NCBI RefSeq assembly: GCF_900113445.1
Contig: NZ_FOPJ01000016.1
Location: forward strand, 1 to 55,947
Length of the DNA: 55,947 nt
Reading direction: 5' to 3'
Origin: Corynebacterium spheniscorum
Lineage (GTDB): Bacteria > Actinomycetota > Actinomycetes > Mycobacteriales > Mycobacteriaceae
Shown piece after piece: positions 35,278 through 46,073 of this stretch. Under the pieces are notes generated by a model that saw only the letters and a list, made by a program, of their open reading frames with translations, was not told the DNA's origin and made no database searches. Position 1 is the stretch's first letter. Every line of letters begins with the position of its first letter. The translations under genes and the position numbers were made by a program.

Positions 35278-36105
35278 TCAGCCGTGAATATCCCGGCGGC
35301 GAAATACCCAATAGCCGATCCCGAAGAGGACAAGGGATAACCCGATGAGAGCGGCAATGCCTCCCCAGCCTTCTCCGGTACTCAATGGCTCGTCCCTAAA
35401 AGCCCAAGAGTAGGGCGAGACATTCGAAAGCCACGTCAAGGAAGAACTGGCTTTGGATATTGCATCCAAAACATAGCCGCCAATAGCTACGGCTGCCCCC
35501 GCCCCAAGAGCCCAACTCGGACGGCCAGTCATTGCCCCAACTGCTAGGGCAGCGCATCCCGTCAGGAACACCAGCGCAGCCCAGGCAGCCGTAGCCATGA
35601 TGACATGCCCCACCGTCAAAGAAAGCTCTGAAGGGCCATTCAATAGCAGCACAACAACAACGGTGCTAAGACTCAACACGAACACCTGGACCATTAGCAT
35701 GAGGAGGCTTTCCAGTGCGTATTGGCCCCGACCAATAGCGTGAGACAGCGTCAACTCTAATCTGCCGGAGTCCTCAGCCCCCGCGATCGCTCTAGTACCC
35801 CAGCCGATGCAGGCTACGGCTGCCAGCAAGAAACCAAGCATCCCGAAGTAGGTCGATTGGGTATAACCCGAACCCGTCGAAGTTTTATCAAATCCCAGCG
35901 CTGCCGACATCTCTCCCGGCATAGATTCAAGCATGCTGCTTAGCTCAAGATTCTGGAAACTAGGGTAAAGCGGAAGATACATCAACAAGGTGAAGATCAA
36001 CCCCAGCACCCAGACGAGGAGCCCCCTGGTGTTATTTCGAAGCTGCCAGCGCAGAATCGGAAGCACACTGTTTTTAGCAGTGGAATGAGTATTTATAGCG
36101 CTCAT
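35278..36105 (-). CDS. ABC-2-type exporter permease
   Basis: 275 residues with six transmembrane segments and a large outer loop (about residues 50-85). The layout LRWQLRNNTRGLLVWVLGL, GAEDSGRLELTLSHAIGRGQY and a final YWVFRRRDI is typical of ABC-2 subunits in the antibiotic/multidrug exporter group. It pairs with the ATPase gene upstream by a 4-nt ATGA overlap, so the two make one transporter. Substrate unknown. Confidence 0.88.
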   Translation of the reverse strand: MSAINTHSTAKNSVLPILRWQLRNNTRGLLVWVLGLIFTLLMYLPLYPSFQNLELSSMLESMPGEMSAALGFDKTSTGSGYTQSTYFGMLGFLLAAVACIGWGTRAIAGAEDSGRLELTLSHAIGRGQYALESLLMLMVQVFVLSLSTVVVVLLLNGPSELSLTVGHVIMATAAWAALVFLTGCAALAVGAMTGRPSWALGAGAAVAIGGYVLDAISKASSSLTWLSNVSPYSWAFRDEPLSTGEGWGGIAALIGLSLVLFGIGYWVFRRRDIHG

Positions 36106-37025
36106 GGTTGTTCCTCCGAGTGCTCATACAGTTCCAAAACGGACTCCTCAAGATCTGGTTCCTCGAGGGTCAAACTGCGAATCCGATGCCGAGCAAGAAC
36201 CTTGATCACAGAATCCGGTTCGCCGCGTAGTAACCCCGACACCTCAATCAGCCGCTCGCCGACCTCATCTACTCTCAGATCACTCAGCTGTGCGCTGGCT
36301 TCGAGTTCTGTTAACAATCCTGGTGTGCCGGGTGCTTCCACTACCGCATGCAACCGAGCAATCCCGCTCAATCGGAGCGAAGCAATATCCCCCTCGGCCA
36401 CGATGCTGCCTTGTGCCAGTACAGCTGCAGCATCCGCCGTGTGTTGAATCTCTCCGAGTACATGCGAACTGAGCAATACGGTTTGACCATTCGCTTTAGC
36501 TTCGCGGATCAAATTTAAAAACTCTCGTTGCATCAGTGGATCTAAGCCACTGGTGGGCTCATCAAGAATTAGCAGCTTCGGGCGGTGCATGAATGCTTGA
36601 ATTAGCCCGAGTTTCTGCCGATTACCTTTCGACAGGGTTCGAACCGGTCGTCGCAGGTCAAGATCGAGACGTTCCGCCAATTCTTCTACTGTGCCTGGGG
36701 CAACAGGCCCACTGATACTCGCGAAATGCTCCAAGATCGAACGGCCTTTGGTGCGGTCGCTGAGCTTAATATCCCCCGGTAGATAACCAATATGGCGACG
36801 CAGCTCAGGCTTTGATAGCCGCGGCGTGTGGCCCAGCACCGAAATGCTGCCGCTATCCGGGCGGATAATGTCGACCAACATTCTCAAGGTGGTGGATTTG
36901 CCTGCACCATTGGGTCCGATAAGCCCGTAAATGCTGCCAGCTTTCACAGTCAGGTCGATGCCGCGGACTGCGTGCACTTCCCCGAAGGACTTGCGCAGCC
37001 CTCTAGCCTCGATCACTGCTTCCAT
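36102..37025 (-). CDS. ABC exporter ATP-binding protein
   Basis: 307 residues from ATG 37025 with AAAGGAG 6-12 nt upstream. The frame opens at 37076, but that piece lacks a ribosome site. Motifs: Walker A GPNGAGKST (about 39), signature LSKGNRQKLGLIQA (about 133), Walker B LLILDEPTSGLDP (about 156) and H-loop LLSSHVL. The C-terminal 90 residues form the regulatory domain common in DrrA-like exporters. Together with the ABC-2 permease it probably expels a drug or lipid. No regulator gene adjoins it. Confidence 0.92.
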   Translation of the reverse strand: MEAVIEARGLRKSFGEVHAVRGIDLTVKAGSIYGLIGPNGAGKSTTLRMLVDIIRPDSGSISVLGHTPRLSKPELRRHIGYLPGDIKLSDRTKGRSILEHFASISGPVAPGTVEELAERLDLDLRRPVRTLSKGNRQKLGLIQAFMHRPKLLILDEPTSGLDPLMQREFLNLIREAKANGQTVLLSSHVLGEIQHTADAAAVLAQGSIVAEGDIASLRLSGIARLHAVVEAPGTPGLLTELEASAQLSDLRVDEVGERLIEVSGLLRGEPDSVIKVLARHRIRSLTLEEPDLEESVLELYEHSEEQP

Positions 37026-37275
37026 GAGTCTCCTTTGTAAGTTAGGGCGCTTCCACAGAAGAGTGCAAGGTCGCATATCGATGAAGCTATGGTCGGAAGT
37101 CTTAAAGCAAGGCGCTTAAGTTCTCTGTAACCTCCCCCTGTTTAGCCTCTAAAAACTATCTAGTCAACCCTACGGGGGTGGTTTTTCTGGAGAAGAATCT
37201 GCTGCTCAGGGTGCTTTATCGGTCTCATTTTTGGTGGAACTGTTCTGTGCCCCACAAACCCCTGCTGAAAAGAAG

Positions 37276-37348
37276 CGCCCCAGAGAGGAATCGAACCTCC
37301 GACACCGGCTTTAGGAGAGCCGTGCTCTATCCACTGAGCTACTGGGGC
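37276..37348 (-). tRNA. tRNA-Arg (anticodon CCT)
   Basis: The minus strand folds into a full cloverleaf: acceptor GCCCCAG/CTGGGGC, D arm GCTC...GAGC, anticodon stem CGGCT/AGCCG with loop CTCCTAA (anticodon CCT, reading AGG), T arm GGAGG-TTCGATT-CCTCT and discriminator G. CCA is not encoded. Confidence 0.96.
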
Positions 37349-37515
37349 TGGTTCTACTGATGGAACCGCGCGTTGCTTCAATGCAACGTTGCTTAGGTTA
37401 GCGCACCACCTGAATCCGCGCGAAACCCCCAGCACCCCCAAGTCGCCAACACCCGCTCCACACTAAAGCTATCATTGGGGAAACAACTAAGTTTTGTAAA
37501 TGAAAGGTTCGCATC

Positions 37516-37824
37516 GTGCCAGAAATGCACCCCCACCCCGCCGAGAAGTCCACCGGCCCGGTCCCCACCTTCGTTGATGTGCAGCGCCGCCGCATCCGGG
37601 CCCGCACGGTGGCCCGCGAAGGCGTACCGGTGCTCGCGGTGGAGGAAATCCACGATGATGACTCCGTCTCTACGCTGCTGATTCTCAATAAATACGATGC
37701 GAAGCAGCTCTCCGCCGCCTGCGAGCTCTACCTGCAGGAGATCTTCTCCGCGCAATTCGCTGGGGTGGATACGAACCTCAGCCCCGATGACATGTTGGCG
37801 CTTTTCGGCAACAACGATCGCTAA
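37516..37824 (+). CDS. Conserved hypothetical protein
   Basis: 102 residues from GTG 37516, with AAAGG upstream. The sequence is soluble and mixed alpha/beta: VPTFVDVQRRRIRARTVARE, VAVEEI-like GVPVLAVEEIHDDDSVSTLL, then DAKQLSAACELYLQEIFSAQ and NLSPDDMLALFG. No known motif. It lies alone between tRNA-Arg and a terminator shared with the mycoredoxin gene. Probably cytosolic; function unknown. Confidence 0.65.
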   Translation: MPEMHPHPAEKSTGPVPTFVDVQRRRIRARTVAREGVPVLAVEEIHDDDSVSTLLILNKYDAKQLSAACELYLQEIFSAQFAGVDTNLSPDDMLALFGNNDR

Positions 37825-37870
37825 TCCCGAGACCCGCCTCCCGCGCACGCCCACGCCCCCAGCGCGGCAT

Positions 37871-37933
37871 AAAAATTCCCCACGGCCTGCCTCACCTAGT
37901 TCCTTCTAGGGCGCGAGACCGCGGGGGATTTTT
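37871..37933. terminator. Bidirectional terminator
   Basis: AAAAATTCCCC...CGG and CCG-CGGGGGATTTTT flank about 35 bp and end in T tracts on both strands. It serves the hypothetical gene on the left and the mycoredoxin gene on the right. Confidence 0.78.
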
Positions 37934-37945
37934 CCTTCTGCTTTC

Positions 37946-38200
37946 CTAACCCGCGAGTTCCTCCAGCTTCCGGCGAACCTCGCTGGCCGCCGGGTTGGTG
38001 GCATAGCTGCCATCGGAGTACTTCACGGTGGGGACTACACGGTTGCCATCATTGACAGATTCCACCCACGCAGCAGCCTCAGCATCTGCCTCCACATCCA
38101 CCCGGGTATAGGGCGTTTCGGTGCGGTTTAAGGCCTTAATCAGGCGCTGGCAGAAGGGGCACCATTCGGTGGTGTAGATGGTTACGTTCGTCTCACTCAT
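37946..38200 (-). CDS. mrx1: Mycoredoxin 1 (glutaredoxin fold)
   Basis: 84 residues with redox motif WCPFC at residues 13-17, the cis-Pro region VVPTVKYSDG and a final helix. It matches mycoredoxins, which use mycothiol instead of glutathione to reduce mixed disulfides, for example on arsenate reductase and peroxidases. C. glutamicum Mrx1 sits in the same place before folA-thyA. NrdH redoxin is an alternative, but its usual ribonucleotide-reductase neighbours are absent. Confidence 0.85.
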   Translation of the reverse strand: MSETNVTIYTTEWCPFCQRLIKALNRTETPYTRVDVEADAEAAAWVESVNDGNRVVPTVKYSDGSYATNPAASEVRRKLEELAG

Positions 38201-38215
38201 GAAGGCTTCTACTCC

Positions 38216-38734
38216 TTAGACATTCTTTCGGTGATATCGGCAAAAACGATAGCGCAGCTTCCCGGATTCTTCTGCACCATGCAGGTAGCCCTTCGCCGAG
38301 GTCATCCAACTGGTGTCGCTGACTAACTCCATGGTGTCCGGGATGCGCGGGGCGTACACCAGCGGAAGCTCAGAATCAGCGAGCATCACATCCACAATGG
38401 TGACTTCCAAAACATCCATCTGGTCAATCAGCTGCGCATATACATGCCCGCCACCCATGACCCAACAATCTTCGGGAAGGTTGCTGGCATCAGCAGCCAC
38501 GGTGGCACCAGCTGACCATTCGCCGGGTTGGCGGGAGCTGAGCACAATATTTTCGCGATCCGGTAGGGGCCGGAAATCTGTTGGGATGGATTCCCAGGTG
38601 GCGCGGCCCATAATCACCTTATGTCCGCGGGTTACTTGTTTGAAGTGTTTGAGGTCTTCGGGCAGATGCCAGGGCATATCGCCGCAATAACCGATGACAC
38701 CATCGTGGGACTGCGCCCAAATCATTCCTCGCAT
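38216..38734 (-). CDS. folA: Dihydrofolate reductase
   Basis: 172 residues from ATG 38734, with AAAGGA upstream. The frame opens at 38761 within thyA. It reduces dihydrofolate to tetrahydrofolate with NADPH. Visible features: IWAQSHDGVIGYCGDMPWHLPEDLKHFKQVT (active-site Trp and Asp/Glu region), HKVIMGRATWESIP (NADPH site), LPDRENIVLSS and WVMGGGHVYAQLI. The gene follows thyA by 16 nt, the classical pair in which thymidylate synthase produces the dihydrofolate that FolA recycles. Confidence 0.95.
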   Translation of the reverse strand: MRGMIWAQSHDGVIGYCGDMPWHLPEDLKHFKQVTRGHKVIMGRATWESIPTDFRPLPDRENIVLSSRQPGEWSAGATVAADASNLPEDCWVMGGGHVYAQLIDQMDVLEVTIVDVMLADSELPLVYAPRIPDTMELVSDTSWMTSAKGYLHGAEESGKLRYRFCRYHRKNV

Positions 38735-38750
38735 GGCTTTGTCCTTTTGC

Positions 38751-39548
38751 TTAGACCGCAACCGGAGCTTTAATCAGCGGATGCGGATCATAGCCTTCGA
38801 TCTGAATATCCTCGAAGGTGTATTCAAAGATACTGGGTGCCTTGCGTAATTTCAGCTGCGGGTAGGGGCGTGGTTCGCGGGAAAGCTGTTCGGCGATCTG
38901 CTCGCGGTGATTGTTATAAATATGGCAATCACCACCAGTCCAAATGAATTCGCCCACCTCTAACCCAGCCTGTTGGGCAAACATGTGGGTCAACAAAGAA
39001 TAGGAGGCGATATTAAAAGGCACGCCCAGGAACATATCTGCGCTGCGCTGATAGAGCTGGCAGCTTAATTTCCCACTGGCCACAAAGAATTGGAAAAGCA
39101 GGTGGCAAGGCGGCAACGCCATATTGTCAATCTCCGACACATTCCACGCCGACACAATATTGCGCCGCGATTCCGGGTTTGTTTTTAATAACTCCAGTGC
39201 CTGGGAGATCTGATCAATATGGCCACCATTGGGGGTAGGCCAGCTGCGCCACTGCACCCCATAGACGGGGCCGAGCTCACCATCGGCATCAGCCCACTCA
39301 TTCCAAATGCGGATGTTATTGTCCTGCAGCCACTTCACATTGGAATCGCCCTGAAGGAACCACAAGAGCTCGCCGACCACCCCATGGAAATACACCTTCT
39401 TGGTGGTCAACAGCGGGAAAGAATCAGCCAAATTATAGCGGATCTGACGGCCAAAAACAGCGGTGGTACCGGTACCAGTGCGATCACCTTTGGCCTCACC
39501 ATTGGCCAAAATATCGCGGAGTAAATCCTCGTACGGGGTGGGAATCAT
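38751..39548 (-). CDS. thyA: Thymidylate synthase (ThyA)
   Basis: 265 residues from ATG 39548 (GGGTGGGG just upstream; a GTG at 39557 is also in frame). It methylates dUMP to dTMP using methylene-tetrahydrofolate. Motifs: [36 protein letters not shown], the catalytic Cys in [34 protein letters not shown] and [12 protein letters not shown]. Length equals the E. coli enzyme. It is co-transcribed with folA. Confidence 0.97.
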   Translation of the reverse strand: MIPTPYEDLLRDILANGEAKGDRTGTGTTAVFGRQIRYNLADSFPLLTTKKVYFHGVVGELLWFLQGDSNVKWLQDNNIRIWNEWADADGELGPVYGVQWRSWPTPNGGHIDQISQALELLKTNPESRRNIVSAWNVSEIDNMALPPCHLLFQFFVASGKLSCQLYQRSADMFLGVPFNIASYSLLTHMFAQQAGLEVGEFIWTGGDCHIYNNHREQIAEQLSREPRPYPQLKLRKAPSIFEYTFEDIQIEGYDPHPLIKAPVAV

Positions 39549-39662
39549 AATCCCCACCCTAGCCAGGAGCGCGTGATGTTATCCACCAGCCCGGCACCCA
39601 AGCCCTAGCCATGAGCGCGCACCGAAACCCCTCGATCTCGGAAAGCGCGAATCTAATACGCC

Positions 39663-40421
39663 CTAGTAGTGGCCGTTTTCTTCGTGGAAGGCGGCAGCCA
39701 AACCCAAAATCTCATCGGCTAATTCCGGGCGGCAGATCACAATATCGGGCAGGTAAGTGTCCTTGTGGTTATAGGTCAGCTCGCTGCCATCCAGGCGAGA
39801 ACAGTGCAGACCCGCGGCCAGCGAAACCCCCACTGGGGCGGCAGAATCCCACTCATATTGGCCGCCGGCGTGAATATAGGCGTCATAATCACCTAGCAGC
39901 ACATGCATGGCCTTCGCACCAGCAGAACCAATCGCCTCCGGCTCGAAGCCGAGCTTCTCCGCAATATGCAGCGCCACCTCCGGGGGTCGGTTATGGCTCA
40001 CCGCAATTTTGCGGGCATAGGGGCCGGTCACCGCGCGGGCATCAGAGGAGCGGAAGACCACGCCTAAATCCGGCAAGCCCACGGCGGCGTGGGTGGGGCG
40101 ACCATTTTCCACCAGGGCGATGTGCACCGCCCAGTCTTGGCGGCCGGTGGCGAATTCCTTGGTGCCATCAAGGGGGTCGATGATCCACACGCGGTCTTTG
40201 CCGAGGCGTTCGGGGTTATCGGCGGCCTCCTCGGAGAGGAAACCATCATTGGGGCGGTGTTGATCCAGCACCCGGGCGATCCAATTCTGGGCCAGATCAT
40301 CACCAGCATCCCCCAGGTCACGGCCGCGCAGCAGGCCCACATTGCGCACGCCTTTGAGGATTTCACCGGTTCCCTGGGCAAGAAGATTGGTCAAACGGGA
40401 ATCATCGAGTTGGACAGTCAT
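39663..40421 (-). CDS. cysQ: 3'(2'),5'-bisphosphate nucleotidase CysQ / inositol monophosphatase family
   Basis: 252 residues. Metal-binding motifs of the inositol-phosphatase superfamily are present: SEEAADNPERL (Glu), WIIDPLDGTKEFATGRQDWAVHIAL (the DPLDGT loop) and the C-terminal YEWDSAAPVGVSLAAG. The KEF residues after DGT are typical of CysQ. It would hydrolyse 3'-phosphoadenosine 5'-phosphate left from sulfate assimilation. Position after folA-thyA and divergent from lhr matches cysQ of C. glutamicum. Confidence 0.9.
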   Translation of the reverse strand: MTVQLDDSRLTNLLAQGTGEILKGVRNVGLLRGRDLGDAGDDLAQNWIARVLDQHRPNDGFLSEEAADNPERLGKDRVWIIDPLDGTKEFATGRQDWAVHIALVENGRPTHAAVGLPDLGVVFRSSDARAVTGPYARKIAVSHNRPPEVALHIAEKLGFEPEAIGSAGAKAMHVLLGDYDAYIHAGGQYEWDSAAPVGVSLAAGLHCSRLDGSELTYNHKDTYLPDIVICRPELADEILGLAAAFHEENGHY

Positions 40422-40456
40422 ATGAACGATTCTAGGTCGCCGGTTAGAGTCAATTC

Positions 40457-43400
40457 ATGCCCGCCGATAAACCCGCCCTGAACAATGGTGACATTTTGGG
40501 GCTTTTCCGCCCCGAAGTTGCCACCTGGTTCCGTGATGTTTTCGCGCACCCCACCGCCGTACAAAAGGCCGCCTGGCAGGCCATTGCAGCCGGCGAACAT
40601 GCCCTCGTAGTAGCCCCCACAGGCTCTGGTAAAACCCTGGCCGCCTTCCTATGGGCCATTAATAATCTGGTAGAACCCGCAGGCCAAGGCACTTTAGCTT
40701 TGGATTCTGCCGGCGCTACAGGTGGTGCTGGAACGCCCACGGGGCATCGCCGGGTGAAGGTGTTGTATATCTCGCCGCTGAAAGCTTTAGGCGTGGATGT
40801 GGAGAATAATTTACGGGCCCCGCTTGGTGGCATTGCGCGGGTGGCGGCGCGTTTAGGTTGTGAGCAACCGAACATTTCCGTGGGCGTGCGAAGCGGCGAT
40901 ACCCCGGCGGCAGAACGCAGTCGGATCCAACGCAAACCCCCGGATATCCTCATTACCACCCCGGAGTCCGCCTACCTGATGTTGACTTCTAAGGCGGCCG
41001 GGATCCTGAGCGATGTGGATACCGTGATTATTGATGAGATCCACGCGCTGGCTGGCTCTAAGCGCGGCGCGCATTTGGCGCTGACTTTGGAGCGCCTGGA
41101 GGCCTTGAATCCGGGGCGCAGCATCCAGCGCATTGGGCTTTCAGCGACGGTGCGCCCGATTGATCGCGTTGCGCGGTTTTTGGGTGGGGATCGCCCCGTG
41201 GAGATTATTAATCCGGTCTCGGAAAAAACCTGGGACCTGCTGGTGCGCACCCCGGTGGATGATATGTCGGATTTGCCGACCCCGGAACCCGGGTCCACCA
41301 TTGGGGAGGCCACCATTGATGATCCCCTGGGCCTGCTTGGGGAACCGGACTATGCAGCCTCCCCGAGTTCGGCGGGTGCGGCAGAGGGCTTCCTGGCGGA
41401 AGGTGCGGGAGACGGTATGCCGCACCATGATGGGGGTGGGCGCGAGTCTGAGTCAGCATTGCCGCAGCAGGGATCCATCTGGCCCTTTATTGAAGAACAA
41501 GTCTATGAAGAGATTCTTGGGGCGCGTTCCACACTCATCTTTGTGAATTCGCGGCGCAGTGCTGAGCGGCTAACCAGTCGCATTAATGAGCTCTGGGCTA
41601 GGGAGCATGCCCCCGAGGAATTAGCTGCTGCCCGGCGTCGGCCACCAGCCCAACTGGGTAAGCCGAGTGATATTGCTGGGGTGGCGAGCACAGTGATCGC
41701 GCGGGCGCACCACGGTTCAGTGTCGAAGGATGAGCGTGCCTTAACCGAGAAGATGCTCAAAGAAGGCAGCCTTAAAGCGGTGGTGGCCACCAGCTCCTTG
41801 GAATTGGGTATTGATATGGGCGCGGTGGATTTAGTGCTGCAGGTGGAATCACCGCCGAGTGTGGCCGCCGGGCTGCAGCGTGTGGGGCGCGCCGGGCATG
41901 GTGTGGGGGAGATTTCCCGCGGCATTTTCCACCCCAAGCACCGCAGTGACCTGCTGCAATCAGCGATTACCTTAAAGCGGATGCTGGCTGGGCAGATCGA
42001 GGAACTCCAGACCATTAGCAACCCGCTGGATGTGCTAGCTCAACAAACTGTGGCGGCGGTGGCTGCTGCTGGTTCGGAGGGTTTAAATACCGATGCGTGG
42101 TATGAGCTTGTGTGCCGCGCGCACCCGTATCGGGAGCTATCGCGGGAAGTCTTCGATAGCGTGATTGATCTGGTCAGCGGGATTTATCCGGCCACGGATT
42201 TCGCGGATCTTAAACCCCGGGTGGTGCATGATCGCACCAGCGGGGTGCTCACACCACGCCCGGGTGCGCAGCGGCTAGCGGTGACCTCTGGTGGCACCAT
42301 CCCGGATCGCGGGATGTTTGGAGTCTTCTTGATGCATGGCGCTGGGGAGGGTGGCGAGCGTGGGCTTAGCGATCGTGCTCCGCGGCGGGTGGGGGAGCTC
42401 GATGAGGAAATGGTCTATGAATCCCGGGTGGGCGATATCTTCACCCTGGGTGCCTCCAGTTGGCGGATTGAGGAAATCACCCGAGACCAGGTGCTCGTCA
42501 CCCCCGCGCCGGGGCATACCGGGCGGTTGCCTTTTTGGAATGGTGATCAACTCGGCCGCCCCGTGGAACTAGGCAAAGCACTGGGTGCTTTTCGCCGCGA
42601 AGCCCACGGCGATGCCACGGTGCTGGCCGGGTGGGGGCTGGATCGGCGTTCCCAAAGCAATATCAGTGCCTTTTTAAGCGAACAAGAAGAAGCCACCGGG
42701 GTAGTACCCGATGAAAGAACCCTGGTGTTAGAGCGCTTCCGCGATGAGTTGGGGGATTGGCGGGTGGTGCTACACACCCCCTTCGGCCGCGGAGTGAATG
42801 CTGCGTGGGCGTTGGCAGTGGGCGCGCAGATCGCAGAACGTACCGGCATGGATGCCCAAGCGGTAGCTGGTGATGATGGGATTGTGCTTCGCCTACCGGA
42901 AGGGGAGGTGGACCCGGGGGCGGAATTATTCGCCCTCCCCAGTGAAGATATTGAGGCGATTGTTACCGAGCAGGTGGGTAACTCCGCGCTTTTTGCTTCC
43001 CGCTTCCGCGAATGCGCGGCACGCGCTTTGCTTTTGCCACGGCGAAACCCCGGCAAGCGTGCCCCGCTATGGCAACAACGCCAACGCGCAGAACAGCTCT
43101 TAGATGTAGCACGGAAATACCCGAGCTTCCCCATCATCTTGGAAACCGTGCGGGAATGCTTAAGGGATGTCTATGACCTGCCGGCGTTGGTGTCGATCCT
43201 GGAGGATATTGAGCACCGCCGGGTGATGATCTCTGAGGTGACCACCAGCGCGCCGAGTCCTTTTGCTTCATCGCTGCTTTTTAATTACACCGGCGCCTTT
43301 ATGTATGAAGGCGACACCCCGCTGGCGGAAAAGCGTGCGGCGGCGTTGGCGCTGGACCCGGCACTATTGGCGAAGCTTTTGGGCACCGTGGAGCTACGCG

Positions 43401-45627
43401 AGCTGCTGGTGCCGGAGATTATTGCGGAAACCCATGCGCAATTGCAGCATATTGCTGATGGCTACCGGGCACGCTCAGCCGAAGAATTAGTGGACCAACT
43501 ACGGGTACTAGGGCCCATTGCGCTGGCGGATCTGGGGAAGCACTGCGACTTTGAGGGCATCGAGCATGTGATTGATACCCAGCTGCGGGGCCGTGTGATG
43601 CGGGTGCGCATTGATGGGGTTGAGCACCTAGCCCAAGTAGAGGATGCGGCACTTTTACGCGATGGTTTAGGGATCCCGGTGCCTCCTGGGGTGCCCGCTC
43701 AACAAGACAGCATTGTGGATGCCCCGCAGCAGCTGATAAGTCGCTGGGCGCGCGCACGTGGTCCCTTTACGCTGCGGGAATGTGCGGAGGCCTTTGGGTT
43801 TTCTGCTGGGGTGACACACCAGATTTTGAGTGCGTTGACTAAGGATGCCTCCCGTGGGCTTATCCAAGGGCATTATCGCCAGGGTGTGGCGGAGGAAGAA
43901 TATATTGCCTCCTCCGTTTTGAAAATTATTCGCTCCCGTAGTTTGGCAGCTGCCCGCGCGGAAGCAGAACCGATTAGCCCCAGTGCCTATGCGCGTTTCT
44001 TAATGGAATGGCAGCAGGTCGCAGCGATGGGGGAGCAGCCGGAGCTACGCGGTAGCGATGGGGTATTCGCGGTGATTGAGCAGCTAGCGGGGGTGCGTTT
44101 ACCGGCGAGTGCGTGGGAGACCTTGGTGTTGCCTAGCCGCGTGCGTGATTATCAGCCGGGCATGTTGGATGAGCTGACCATCAGTGGGGAAGTGCTCATT
44201 GTGGGTGCCGGGCAGGCGGCCTCCCAGGATCCGTGGGTGATGTTATTGCCGGCGGATTATGCCCCGGAAATTATTGAGATTCCGGATGCGGTGGGGGAGG
44301 GTGCTGCAGGTGCAGGTGCAGGTGCAGGTGCAGGTGCTGGTGCTGGTTCTGGGTCAGGGGCTTCGCCGACATTGTCGAAGGTCCAAGAAGAAATCATGGA
44401 CAAGCTGTCCACCGGCGGCGCTTTCCACCCCACCGAACTGTTCCGTCACCTCCACGGCGAGGATCTCGGCCTCGTTGCCGGCACCATCACTGTGCAGGAG
44501 CTTTCCGAAGCACTCTGGGATCTCTTAGCCCGCGGGTTAGCAGCACCAGATAGTTTCGCTGCGGTTCGCGCGCACCTCAGCATGACCAGGAGTGGGAGTG
44601 CGAATCGTGCCAGCTCAGCGGCACATCGCGTGACACGCCGCCCGGGTCGAAGCCGGGTGGGGCGCGGTCGGCTCAGCCGCCGCAGCCTAGGTGCTAGTGG
44701 GGTAGGTAGTGCGGTGAGTCTGCCGCCGGATCTTGCCAGTGCTGGGCGGTGGGCGGCTAGCCCGCGTGCCAATACTGAAGCCACTGCCCGTGGTGTGCTC
44801 CACGGTGAACTTTGGTTGGACCGCTATGGGGTGGTGACCCGCGGTGGGATTGTCAATGAACAGGTCACCGGTGGCTTCGCTCTGGCTTATCGTGTGCTCT
44901 CGCGCTTTGAAGAAAATGGCAAAGCCCTACGCGGCCATATTGTGGAAGGCCTTGGTGCCGCACAGTTTTCTACCCCTGCGATTATTGATCGCGCCCGTGC
45001 TTTTGCCGATAGCCTTGATCACCACGGTTGGCCTTCTGGAACCCAAGACCCAAAGGTGTATGTGCTGGCTGCCACTGACCCCGCTAACCCTTATGGTTCG
45101 GTGTTGCCTTGGCCGGAGGATTCCCGGGGTTTAAGCCGCTCTGCGGGTGCCATGGTGGTGATCGCTGATGGGCTGTTGGTGGCCTATATTTCGCGCGGCG
45201 GGAAGAACCTTCAGCTGCTTCCTACTGCACAACATGATGAAGTAGAGATAGCGGAACTGGTGCTCCCAGCGCTTAATGATGTGATTGAGCGTGGTCTGGT
45301 GCAGCCGCTGAGGGTAGAAAACTTAATGGTGAGGCCATCTTTGGCCATCCGTTGGTGCCGCAGCTGCGTGCCGCCGGGGCAGTACTTAGCCCCAAGGGGT
45401 TGAAGCTGCAGGGGTATCCGAAGCCCAGTTCCTCGCTGCGGGTTTCCCGGGCTGGGCTTGATGGTGGGCTTCCGAGTTTTGATGATCCGAGTTTTGCGGA
45501 TCCCCCTGAAGGCGAGAACCACGAGTTCCCGCAGGGCGGATTCCCGCAGGGCGGATTCCCGCAGGGAGGGTTTATGTCCGGTGGTCGCCGCAGGAAGCCT
45601 TATGGCAAGCCCCGCGGAAGGCGTTAG
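40457..45627 (+). CDS. lhr: Lhr-family ATP-dependent helicase, frameshifted near 3' end
   Basis: Long superfamily 2 helicase. The first frame runs to 45403 (1648 codons). Motifs: VVAPTGSGKTLAAFLWA (I), VLYISPLKALGVDVENNLRAPL (Ia), IIDEIHALAGSKRGAHLAL (II), IGLSATVRPIDRVARFLG (III), ATSSLELGIDMGAVDLV (V) and GLQRVGRAGHGVGEISRG (VI), then the long Lhr C-terminal part. At about 45323 the frame changes: VENL continues in another frame as NGEAIFGHPLVPQLRAAGAV and GLKLQGYPKPSSSLRVSRAG, ending at 45627. Adding one A to TTAATGG restores a single protein of about 1723 residues. Tandem repeats occur at 44306-44347 (GGTGCA hexamers, Ala-Gly linker) and 45526-45570 (15-bp, GGFPQ). Lhr helps DNA repair; the nei neighbour agrees with this. 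Confidence 0.88.
44306..44347 (+). repeat. GGTGCA/GGTGCT hexamer tract inside lhr
   Basis: Five CAGGTG-type hexamers followed by variant GCTGGT hexamers encode an Ala-Gly/Ser-Gly linker. In-frame copy-number changes would alter only linker length. Confidence 0.9.
45526..45570 (+). repeat. Three 15-bp repeats at lhr 3' end
   Basis: TTCCCGCAGGGCGGA occurs at 45526 and 45541 and with two changes at 45556, encoding GGFPQ repeats in the post-frameshift frame. The repeats keep the second frame open, which supports that frame being the real C-terminus. Confidence 0.92.
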
Positions 45628-45664
45628 CCCGCGGCAGGAGACAACGCCTGCCTACAGCGCGTGC

Positions 45665-46024
45665 CTAGAGCGCGTGCGAACCAAAGGCCAGCGCGATGGC
45701 GATGAGCACGGTGGACACCACCGACATGCCTAGCCACACCCCATCACTCTTCTTGCTGCTCAAAGCGCAATAAAGAAGCGATAGACCAAACCCCAGACCA
45801 ATGGAACCTAGGGCAATATTGCCCCACTCGCCACTAATCCCCTTGGCATAAAAACGATAGGCAACCACAGCCGCCCAGACGATGCCCACGCCAATCAGCG
45901 TCGCACTAGCTGAGGCAAGCTGCGGTGTACTAAAACGGGAAAGTCGCGATGTCTCCACGAGGGAATCTTCTTTCAAGGTGTCTGTGTCACACTCAACGAT
46001 GTACCCCACCGATACTAACGACAT
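45665..46024 (-). CDS. Small conserved membrane protein
   Basis: 119 residues from ATG 46024. The frame extends to 46093, but that would overlap the nei start. Three hydrophobic segments can be seen: LASASATLIGVGIVWAAVVA, ALGSIGLGFGLSLLYCALSS and VWLGMSVVSTVLIAIALAF. The first 40 residues are soluble and charged. No recognised family. It is divergent from nei and converges with lhr. Confidence 0.6.
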   Translation of the reverse strand: MSLVSVGYIVECDTDTLKEDSLVETSRLSRFSTPQLASASATLIGVGIVWAAVVAYRFYAKGISGEWGNIALGSIGLGFGLSLLYCALSSKKSDGVWLGMSVVSTVLIAIALAFGSHAL

Positions 46025-46073
46025 CTCCCATCGCCGCACGTCGAGTCCCACAGCACTCACTAAGCTAGACCCC

